Below are positions 13,870 through 20,628 of a stretch of 34,220 nt of DNA, one piece after another. Every line of letters begins with the position of its first letter. Positions within the stretch are counted from its first letter, which is position 1. Source of the stretch: Verrucomicrobiota bacterium (GTDB lineage: Bacteria; Verrucomicrobiota; Verrucomicrobiia; Limisphaerales; SIBE01); NCBI GenBank assembly GCA_016871535.1, contig VHCZ01000042.1, positions 1 to 34,220 on the forward strand, written 5' to 3'. The position numbers were made by a program, and so were the translations under genes. Below the pieces are notes generated by a model. It saw only the letters and a program-made list of their open reading frames with translations, was not told the origin of the DNA and did not search any database.

Positions 13870-16797
13870 ATGATCTCGGTTGTCGAACCGCAGCCCGCAG
13901 GCTCGGCCGATCTGGCCGCGCGCGTAGAAGCCATTTTTTCGCCGACCGGCCTGTTGTCGAAGGCGAGTAACTTCGAGTATCGCCCGCAGCAGCAGCAAAT
14001 GGCCGTGGCGGTGGCGCACGCGTTGGAGCGCGGCGAACCGCTGATCGTGGAGGCCGGGACGGGCGTGGGCAAGAGCCTGGCTTATCTGATTCCTTCGATC
14101 CTCTTCGCGACCGCGAAAAAGAAGAAAGCCGTCGTCTCGACCCACACCATCAATTTGCAGGAACAGCTCACGCAAAAGGATTTGCCGATGCTGGAGAAGA
14201 TTCTGCCGGTGAAGTTCGATTATACGATGTTGAAGGGACGGGGGAATTACCTGTGCCGCCGCCGCTTGCTCAAGGCCCTGCACCAGTCCGACAGCCTGTT
14301 CACAACGACGGAGACGGAGGAGCTGCGGAGGATTTGTGAATGGTCGAAGACCACGGAGGACGGCAGCTTGTCCGACTTCGAGGCCGAACCCGACTTCAAA
14401 GTCTGGCAACAGGTGTGTTCGGAGCGCGGCCTGTGTTCGCCGAAACTGTGCGGCCCGAATTCGGAGTTCGCCAAGCAACACGGCGCTTGCTTTTTCCAGC
14501 TCGCCCGCCGCCGCATCCTCGCCGCCGACGTGCTCGTGCTCAATCACACTTTGTTTTTCACCTTGCTCGGCACGCTGGAGGAGGAGGTGCAGGACGGCGT
14601 GCTGTTCAAGAATGATTTCGTGATTTTCGACGAGGCGCACACGGTGGAGCACGTCGCCTCCAAATACATTGGCGTCAGCGTGGCCAACGGACAGCTCCGG
14701 TTCGTGTTGCACCGCTTGTGGAATCCGCGCACGAAGAAGGGGCTGCTCAACGCGCTGCACCACGGCAAGTCCATGGCTCTCGTGGAAGAATTGCTGGACC
14801 GAAGCGACGCCTTTTTCGACGCGGTGGAAGAGGCTTGCGATGAAATGGCGCGGTCGGCGCAAGCGCGAAGACGCTTAAGTCCAGGTTCTCGCGGCGGTTT
14901 GAGTGACGACTCCGAGGCGGCGGCGAGCCGGTCCAGCCGTTCCTGGAGCGAGCTTCGCATCCGCCAGCCGGACCTGGTCCCGGATGAAATTACCCTGGCG
15001 ATGCAGCGCCTGCGCGAATCCATCAGTGAACTCGTCAAATCCACGCACGACCGAGAGTCCGCCGAGGAACTCCTGGACTGCAACCGCCGGTTGGTGGACT
15101 TGCGGGAAGGCATCGCGGCTTTCCTGAGCCAGAGTTGCGAGGAACATGTGTACTGGGTTGAACGCACGGGGAAAACGCAGAAGAATCTCGCTCTCAATGC
15201 GGCTCCGGTCGATGTGGCCGGTTTCTTGCGCCGGCATTTATTCGGCGCACCCACTTCCGTCATCATGACCAGCGCCACCCTGGCGACCAAAGTAGGGCAG
15301 GCTTCCAGCCTGCCCCAAGAAAGCGAACCGTCCAAGAAAGGTTCCGGATCGAGTCCAGTCACACGCTCTATGGGGGCAGGCAGGATGCCTGCCCTACCTT
15401 TTACGCCGTTCGATCCTGACGCACCCGTGGCACGTTACGGGCGGCGCCTGCCGCATTGGCGTCAAGAAGGCTGCACTTACTTTATTACATTCCGATTGGC
15501 CGATTCGATTCCGCAAGAGAAACTGCGCCAATGGCAAAGCGAGCTTGAGCAATGGCTCAACGAGAATCCTGAACCACACTCGACCGCACAACGCGCCGAA
15601 TACCACGAGCGTTTCACGGAACTCTTCCAGCAATGGCTGGATGCCGGTCACGGCGCCTGCTGGCTGCGTGATCCGGCGCGGTCTGAGATTGTGGAAAAAG
15701 CGCTCCGCTTCTTCGATGGCGAACGCTATCTGTTGGGGAATTTCGTGATCATGCCCAACCACGTTCACGCAGTCGTGCATCCGGTGCAGGGCCACGAACT
15801 GAGCGACATTCTGCACTCCTGGAAGTCTTACACGGCGAACAAACTCAACCAGGTGATCGGACGGACCGGGAAACTCTGGCAAGATGAGTCTTTCGACTGC
15901 ATCGTGCGCTCGGCGGCGCAACTGGAGAAATTCGCGAACTACATCCGCGAAAACCCTGAGAAAGCTGGCTTAGCTCCGGGAGAATTCCGTGTCGGAGGTG
16001 GTACCGCTGTCGGCGGGCCGAGCTCAAAAGTAGGGCAGGCTTCCAGCCTGCCCAAGGAGGACTCTTCCCAAAACGTTCCCGTCCCGGGTGCTTCCACACC
16101 CGCCATCGGGGCAGGCAGGATGCCTGCCTTACAGTACTTCGCCAAGCGGGTGGGCGGGGAGGATGCTGCGGCGCTCCAGGTCGGGTCGCCGTTTGACTAC
16201 CCGCGGCAGATGAAATTGTTCGTGGTCCGGAAAATTCCCGATCCGCGCGAAGACGGGTACGCCGGCGCGTTGACGCACTGGATCGAGCACTTCATCCGGA
16301 TGACGCACGGCAAGGCGTTCGTCCTGTTTACCAGCTTCAAATTGATGCACGACGTAGCCGAGCGCCTGGAATCCTTCTTCGACCGGCTTGGGCTCGATTG
16401 CTTCGTTCAAGGGACCGGCCTTCCGCGCACGGCCATGCTTGAGAAATTCAAGGCCGACGTGAATTCCGTGCTGTTCGGAACGGACAGCTTTTGGCAAGGC
16501 GTGGACGTCCCCGGCGAAGCGCTCTCCAACGTCATCATCACCCGGCTGCCCTTCGCGGTTCCGGACCACCCGCTCATCGAAGCACGGATTGAAAAAATCG
16601 AAGCCGCCGGCGGCAATGCCTTCACCGAATTCTCTCTCCCGGAAGCGATCCTCAAGTTCAGGCAGGGGGTCGGGCGCCTCATTCGCGCCAAATCGGACAA
16701 GGGCATCGTGGTGGTGCTGGACAATCGGATTCTGACAAAGACTTACGGACGTTCGTTCCTCGACGCCGTGCCGAAATGCCCGCAGGAAGTGGTCTGA
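13870..16797 (+). CDS. DinG/XPD-type helicase interrupted in frame by a RAYT transposase
   Basis: The helicase parts encode an ATP-dependent superfamily 2 DNA helicase of the DinG/XPD group, which unwinds DNA during repair. Counting from ATG 13870 (975 residues), Walker A EAGTGVGKS is at 61-69, iron-sulfur candidates are C129, C189, C194 and C207, DEAH is at 254-257, TSATL at 467-471, and the last motif is QGVGRLIR near the end. Residues about 475-754 are foreign: VGQASSLP...GAGRMPALP, a complete Y1/HUH transposase, then VGQASSLP...GAGRMPALQ. The helicase resumes with YFAKRVGG and LQVGSPFDYPRQ. Without the insert the protein would be about 695 residues, normal for the family. The frame is open throughout. 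Upstream codons from 13723 lack family similarity. Whether the helicase still works is unknown. Confidence 0.85.
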   Translation: MISVVEPQPAGSADLAARVEAIFSPTGLLSKASNFEYRPQQQQMAVAVAHALERGEPLIVEAGTGVGKSLAYLIPSILFATAKKKKAVVSTHTINLQEQLTQKDLPMLEKILPVKFDYTMLKGRGNYLCRRRLLKALHQSDSLFTTTETEELRRICEWSKTTEDGSLSDFEAEPDFKVWQQVCSERGLCSPKLCGPNSEFAKQHGACFFQLARRRILAADVLVLNHTLFFTLLGTLEEEVQDGVLFKNDFVIFDEAHTVEHVASKYIGVSVANGQLRFVLHRLWNPRTKKGLLNALHHGKSMALVEELLDRSDAFFDAVEEACDEMARSAQARRRLSPGSRGGLSDDSEAAASRSSRSWSELRIRQPDLVPDEITLAMQRLRESISELVKSTHDRESAEELLDCNRRLVDLREGIAAFLSQSCEEHVYWVERTGKTQKNLALNAAPVDVAGFLRRHLFGAPTSVIMTSATLATKVGQASSLPQESEPSKKGSGSSPVTRSMGAGRMPALPFTPFDPDAPVARYGRRLPHWRQEGCTYFITFRLADSIPQEKLRQWQSELEQWLNENPEPHSTAQRAEYHERFTELFQQWLDAGHGACWLRDPARSEIVEKALRFFDGERYLLGNFVIMPNHVHAVVHPVQGHELSDILHSWKSYTANKLNQVIGRTGKLWQDESFDCIVRSAAQLEKFANYIRENPEKAGLAPGEFRVGGGTAVGGPSSKVGQASSLPKEDSSQNVPVPGASTPAIGAGRMPALQYFAKRVGGEDAAALQVGSPFDYPRQMKLFVVRKIPDPREDGYAGALTHWIEHFIRMTHGKAFVLFTSFKLMHDVAERLESFFDRLGLDCFVQGTGLPRTAMLEKFKADVNSVLFGTDSFWQGVDVPGEALSNVIITRLPFAVPDHPLIEARIEKIEAAGGNAFTEFSLPEAILKFRQGVGRLIRAKSDKGIVVVLDNRILTKTYGRSFLDAVPKCPQEVV
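15292..15397. repeat. Left REP pair (BIME) of the RAYT
   Basis: REP1 (15292-15316) is GTAG, GGCAGGC, loop TTCCA, GCCTGCC. REP2 (15372-15397) is the inverted form, ending in CTAC. They are separated by about 55 bases. The GTAG foot is the classical signature of REPs recognised by RAYTs. In the helicase frame REP1 reads VGQASSLP and REP2 reads GAGRMPALP. Confidence 0.85.
16030..16132. repeat. Right REP pair (BIME) of the RAYT
   Basis: REP3 (16030-16053) repeats REP1 almost exactly, and REP4 (16108-16132) repeats REP2 except that its foot reads TTAC instead of CTAC. The spacers of the left and right pairs are unrelated in sequence. Both REPs are read in the same codon phase as the left pair. 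Confidence 0.85.
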
Positions 16798-16851
16798 CCG
16801 GCTTGACCGTTGCGCTTGTCATGTCGGGCGATTTCGCGCAAACTCCCCGGC

Positions 16852-17256
16852 ATGTCGGAGATCGTAAAATTCGTTCATCGGGGCACCAGCCGGATCACTC
16901 CTCGCATTCTGAAGGGCATTCACAAGAAACTCCCGTTCTTGAAAGTGGAATTCGCCACCATCAATGCGCCGAAATTTCCGCACCTGGTGGATCAACTGGA
17001 GTTCCTGGCGGACATGGTGGAAGACTTTGCCGAAGGCGCGGCGGAGGACGTTCCTTATCTCACGACGGCCAGCGCGGCTTTTGCGCTGGCCTACGCGCAT
17101 CGGCAGTACGATTTGATCCCCGACAAAGATCCCGAATTCGGCCACGCGGACGATTCGGCGATCGTGCGCGCCGTGCTGATCGAGCACGAGCGCTATCTGG
17201 CGGAGTACGCGGCCCGGCGCGGGCTCAACTGGGCCAAGATCACGGTGAAGCCTTAG
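16852..17256 (+). CDS. YkvA/DUF1232-like small protein
   Basis: A 134-residue protein starting MSEIVKFVHRGTSRITPRIL, 54 bases after the helicase. The central segment AYAHRQYDLIPDKDPEFGHADDSAIV resembles the DLIPDxxPxxGxxDD signature of the DUF1232/YkvA family, a small domain of unknown function. No signal peptide or clear membrane helix is seen. An alternative start at 16810 adds 14 residues with no similarity. The stop codon TAG (17254-17256) uses the first base of the MITE that begins at 17256. Removing the element, with one copy of TTA, would let the frame continue, so the original C-terminus may have been longer. Confidence 0.65.
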   Translation: MSEIVKFVHRGTSRITPRILKGIHKKLPFLKVEFATINAPKFPHLVDQLEFLADMVEDFAEGAAEDVPYLTTASAAFALAYAHRQYDLIPDKDPEFGHADDSAIVRAVLIEHERYLAEYAARRGLNWAKITVKP

Positions 17257-17396
17257 AGCCTGTCTGAAAATTGTCTTCTGGGTGGAACAGGCCACCGGCC
17301 TGTTGCGGCGGGCTACCAGCCCGCCGGGCCTTTTGGCGGCAGGTTGCCGCCAAACACGGGCTGGTAGCCCGTTCCACCCATTTTTCAGACAGGCTC
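17256..17396 (+). mobile_element. MITE with 15-bp terminal inverted repeats, copy A
   Basis: Perfect 15-bp ends GAGCCTGTCTGAAAA and TTTTCAGACAGGCTC are flanked by TTA on both sides, consistent with a 3-bp TNA-type target duplication as in the IS1031 group of the IS5 family. The interior is a four-hairpin cassette bounded by GGTGG and CCACC: AACAGGCC/GGCCTGTT, GCGGGCT/AGCCCGC, TTGGCGGC/GCCGCCAA and ACGGGCT/AGCCCGT. There is no transposase. An almost identical inverted copy lies at 29969-30107. Confidence 0.85.
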
Positions 17397-17409
17397 TTAG
17401 CCGTATCTG

Positions 17410-17579
17410 TTCAGTTCAACCACGAATGCACACGAATCCACACGAATTCGGACGGGATAAATTGGCGATCGAACTGGTCGGCAGCGAGTCACGAAAAGGT
17501 GGCCAGTGGCGCGGGCGTCGCGAAAGCGCCGGAACTCAATCCGATTCGTGTTCATTCGTGGTTGCTGACTGAATCTGAG
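17410..17579. repeat. CACGAAT-type inverted repeat
   Basis: The left arm AACCACGAATGCACACGAAT (from 17418) is mirrored by CGATTCGTGTTCATTCGTGG on the right (about 17542-17561), followed by GACTGAATC. The interior about 90 bases show no gene. The gap 17257-17612 therefore holds the MITE and this element only. Confidence 0.6.
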
Positions 17580-17612
17580 TTCTCCTTTTCTGAAGCCAAA
17601 AACTGCACTCGG

Positions 17613-18719
17613 CTACCACAGCTCCACAGGGCCTTTCGGAACGGGAATCGCATTCCGCTTTGCCGCCTCGGGTGGGTCCATGAAAGAAGACACCAGCGGC
17701 GGAGGTTGATAATTCGGCTTCAGGTTTCCGTTGGCATCCAGGAATTGTTCGCGCCACTTCAGATAGTGGTCCAGGGTCGCGTAAAAATCGGCGCGCGATG
17801 AAATCGTCACGACGCGTTTGTTGAATTCGCTGGCCGGGCCGAACCGCTTCGCATACCACGGCGCAACTTTCCGGAACATCCGGCAGCCATGTTCTTCCCC
17901 GAAAACTTCCACCATCAAATCCAGATGCCGGCGCATGACGCGAATGCGTTCCTCGAACGCCGGCTCCGGCCGCAGTTCGCCTGTCGAAAGAAAATGATCC
18001 GTGTGCCGGAAGATCCACGGGTTGTAAAATGCGCCCCGGCCAATGCTCACGCCCGCGCAGCCGGTCTCGTCTAACATTTGTTTCGCGGCCTGCGGGGTGG
18101 TGATGTCGCCGTTGCCAATGACCGGAATCCGTTTCACCGCCTGGACCACCGCGCGAATGCCGGCCAGCTTGACCACGCCGCCAAATCCCTGTTCGCGCGT
18201 GCGCCCATGAACGGCGATCGCTGCGACGCCGACGTCCTCCAGCACTCGCGCCAGATCGGGCGCCGTCCAGTTCGCGTCGTCCCAACCCAGCCGCATCTTC
18301 GCCGTCACCGGAATCTTCACGGCCTCGACCATCCCTTTCACGAGCTTCGCCGTGCGCTCCAGATCGGTCATCATCGCCGATCCGCCGCCGATGCGGCAGA
18401 CCTTGCGCACCGGACAGCCCATGTTGATGTCGACCGCGGAAATGCCGATGGATTCTAGATAAACCGCGGCGTCGCGCATCTCCTCCGGGACCGAACCGAA
18501 CAATTGGACCGCCAGGGGCTGGTCCGCCGGACAACTTTCAATGAGCTTGAGCGCTTTGCGGTTCTTCTCCAGCAACGAGCGGGCGTTGACCAGATCGGTC
18601 GTGGCCAGAACCAGGCCGCCGAGTTCGCGCAGCGTCAGCCGAAAGGGCAAGTTGGTGTAACCCGCCAGCGGCGACAGAAACAAATTCGATTTAAGTTCGA
18701 GCGAACCGATGCAAAACAT
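17613..18719 (-). CDS. dusB: tRNA-dihydrouridine synthase
   Basis: A 368-residue FMN enzyme that reduces specific uridines of tRNA to dihydrouridine using NADPH. The TIM-barrel start LFLSPLAGYTNLPFR binds flavin, the catalytic cysteine is C102 in DINMGCPVRKV, and AKMRLGWDD, AVHGRTREQ and PVIGNGDI are the expected later motifs. Length and motifs fit the DusB group best. The product is cytoplasmic. The ATG at 18719 starts directly with the conserved N-terminus. It is transcribed away from the ComM gene, with a 333-base repeat-filled gap between them. Confidence 0.88.
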   Translation of the reverse strand: MFCIGSLELKSNLFLSPLAGYTNLPFRLTLRELGGLVLATTDLVNARSLLEKNRKALKLIESCPADQPLAVQLFGSVPEEMRDAAVYLESIGISAVDINMGCPVRKVCRIGGGSAMMTDLERTAKLVKGMVEAVKIPVTAKMRLGWDDANWTAPDLARVLEDVGVAAIAVHGRTREQGFGGVVKLAGIRAVVQAVKRIPVIGNGDITTPQAAKQMLDETGCAGVSIGRGAFYNPWIFRHTDHFLSTGELRPEPAFEERIRVMRRHLDLMVEVFGEEHGCRMFRKVAPWYAKRFGPASEFNKRVVTISSRADFYATLDHYLKWREQFLDANGNLKPNYQPPPLVSSFMDPPEAAKRNAIPVPKGPVELW

Positions 18720-18824
18720 GCGGCGGGACTATGCCACAGCCCGGGCCGCGCTTCCAGCCTGTGCGCTCGAGGCTGCTGAAGCCAGTGCGTCCACAAGTTG
18801 TCGGTTCCATGAAGGCCCTGGCTG

Positions 18825-18969
18825 GGTGGAGCGGGCTACCAGCCCGCCTCGCGCGGCAACCTGCCGCGTGAAAGGTCGCGCGTAATTCCTTGCGATCCGT
18901 CCGGGACTGATCCGCGACCGTTCCGTCCGGCTGGTAGCCGGACGGCACAGGCAAGTTGCCTGTGCCACC
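18825..18969. repeat. Four-hairpin cassette bounded by GGTGG and CCACC
   Basis: Four palindromes occur in order: GCGGGCTACCAGCCCGC, CGCGGCAACCTGCCGCG, CGTCCGGCTGGTAGCCGGACG, and GGCACAGGCAAGTTGCCTGT. The layout and loops (TACCA, AACCT, TGGTA) match the interior of the MITEs at 17256 and 29969, but most stems differ and there are no MITE ends here. The rest of 18720-19052 shows no gene. Confidence 0.7.
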
Positions 18970-19052
18970 GGCAACATGTGGATGCACCGTCTCTTTTGAG
19001 GCCGCAAAAATCGCATTGCTCTTGTGCGCGTTTTGCCTCATATACTTCCTCC

Positions 19053-20579
19053 ATGCTCGCCAAGGTGTGTAGTGCAGCCGTCAACGGTATTGAAGCGTAT
19101 CCGGTCGAAGTGGAGGTCAATGCAGGTTGGGGAGACACGGTCGTCGTCATCGTGGGTTTGCCCGACGCCGCCGTCAAAGAATCCCGCGACCGCGTCAGTA
19201 CCGCGATTACCAACTCCGGTTTCAAATTCCCGCTCGGACGCTCGACGATCAATCTCGCGCCCGCCGACGTCAAAAAGGAAGGCCCCAGTTTCGATCTGCC
19301 CATCGCCGTCGGCATGCTCGCCGCGAGCGAACAATTCGAGTCCGGCCAGCTCGAAAACTTCGTCCTGGTCGGTGAACTCGCGCTGACCGGCGCGGTGCGC
19401 GCCGTCAAAGGTGTCTTGCCGGTCGCCCTTCGCGCCAAAGCCGAGGGCCGCCGTGGCGTGTTGGTGCCGACGGAAAATGCCCCTGAAGCCGCCGTCGTCG
19501 CCGGTCTGCAAGTGATCCCCGTCCAAAATCTGCGCGAGGCCATTTCCTTTCTCGAAGGCGAAGTGAACATTGCGCCCACGCGCGTGGATATCGCGTCGCT
19601 CTTCGCCGAACCGCTCGAGGACGACCTGGATTTCGCTGAGGTCAAAGGCCAGGAATCCGTGAAGCGCGCGCTGGAAATCGCCGCCGCCGGCGGCCACAAC
19701 GTGCTGCTCATCGGGCCGCCCGGCACCGGCAAATCGATGCTCGCGAAACGGCTGCCCACCATTCTGCCGCCGCTCACGTTGCCGGAGGCGTTGGAGACGA
19801 CCAAAATTCACAGCATCGTCGGGTTGTTGGAGCCGCGTCAGGCGCTCGTGACGCGGCGGCCTTTCCGCGCGCCGCACCACACCGTCAGCGACGCCGGATT
19901 GCTCGGCGGAAACGCGAACCCGACGCCGGGTGAAATCTCCATCGCGCATCATGGCGTGCTGTTCCTGGACGAATTGCCGGAGTTCAAACGCAACGTTCTG
20001 GAAACGCTGCGGCAGCCGCTGGAAGAAGGGCGCGTGACGATTTCGCGCGCCGCCGGTTCCATGACCTTCCCGTCGCAATTCATGCTCGTGGCGGCGATGA
20101 ACCCAACGCCCGACGGAAAGATGCCGCACGAATCCCGCAGCTCCCCGCGCGAAATTCAGAATTACCTGGGCCGAATCTCCGGACCGTTGCTTGACCGCAT
20201 CGACCTGCACGTCGAAGTTCCGGCGGTGCCCTTCAAAGAGATCGCCAGCGCCAGGACCGGGGAAACCTCCGCGCAAATCCGGGAGCGCGTCGTGGCGGCG
20301 CGGCGACGGCAGCAGGAACGGTTCGAAGCGCGGTCGCGCATCACGTGCAACGCGCGCATGAGCAGCCGCGACTTGAAAGTGTATTGCCCGCTCGACGAAC
20401 GCACGCTGGAACTGCTGAAGAACGCCATGGACGACTTTCACCTCAGCGCCCGCGCCTACGACCGCATCTTGAAAGTCGCGCGCACCATGGCCGACCTGGC
20501 CGGCTCGCCACAGATTCTCTCGGACCACGTCTCCGAAGCGATTCAGTTCCGCTCGTTGGACCGCCAACTCTGGACGTAA
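19053..20579 (+). CDS. comM: ComM/YifB-family Mg-chelatase-like ATPase
   Basis: A 508-residue AAA+ ATPase of the YifB/ComM family. ComM is a hexameric branch-migration helicase that aids integration of incoming DNA in transformation. The N-terminal ChlI-like domain (MLAKVCSAAVNGIEAYPVEV, GLPDAAVKESRDR) comes first. Then Walker A GPPGTGKS (about 221-228), Walker B LFLDELPEF (about 305), and a C-terminal Mg-chelatase domain (LDRIDLHVEVP, SARAYDRILKVART) follow in normal order. The ATG at 19053 gives the conserved N-terminus; the 25 open codons upstream do not fit. It ends 49 bases before the HAD gene on the same strand. Confidence 0.9.
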   Translation: MLAKVCSAAVNGIEAYPVEVEVNAGWGDTVVVIVGLPDAAVKESRDRVSTAITNSGFKFPLGRSTINLAPADVKKEGPSFDLPIAVGMLAASEQFESGQLENFVLVGELALTGAVRAVKGVLPVALRAKAEGRRGVLVPTENAPEAAVVAGLQVIPVQNLREAISFLEGEVNIAPTRVDIASLFAEPLEDDLDFAEVKGQESVKRALEIAAAGGHNVLLIGPPGTGKSMLAKRLPTILPPLTLPEALETTKIHSIVGLLEPRQALVTRRPFRAPHHTVSDAGLLGGNANPTPGEISIAHHGVLFLDELPEFKRNVLETLRQPLEEGRVTISRAAGSMTFPSQFMLVAAMNPTPDGKMPHESRSSPREIQNYLGRISGPLLDRIDLHVEVPAVPFKEIASARTGETSAQIRERVVAARRRQQERFEARSRITCNARMSSRDLKVYCPLDERTLELLKNAMDDFHLSARAYDRILKVARTMADLAGSPQILSDHVSEAIQFRSLDRQLWT

Positions 20580-20628
20580 TATATCCTTTCGAGTCGCCAG
20601 CAGTGGCCGATTCTCGCAAGCTTCGTTG

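Larger units (their letters stand above)
15292..16132 (+). mobile_element. RAYT (REP-associated tyrosine transposase) with flanking REP pairs
   Basis: A complete REPtron-like unit sits inside the helicase gene. The RAYT domain (about 15436-15990) belongs to the Y1_Tnp/IS200-like single-strand transposases that cut and move REP hairpins. In the fused protein the HUH motif is MPNHVHAVV (H631, H633) and the catalytic tyrosine is most likely Y691 in FANYIRENPEKAGL, 58-60 residues downstream as expected; WKSYTANKLN and GKLWQDESFD also fit the family. It is flanked by two REP pairs (15292-15397 and 16030-16132). In-frame ATGs at 15370 and 15385, in and beside the second REP, could start a free transposase. 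The unit reads in the helicase frame and orientation. Confidence 0.88.

Noticed and set aside
15292-16132. Intein inside the helicase
   Set aside because: An in-frame insert in a helicase first suggests an intein, but there are no Hint-type splice-junction residues (Cys/Ser start, HN end) and the insert encodes an HUH transposase with REPs.
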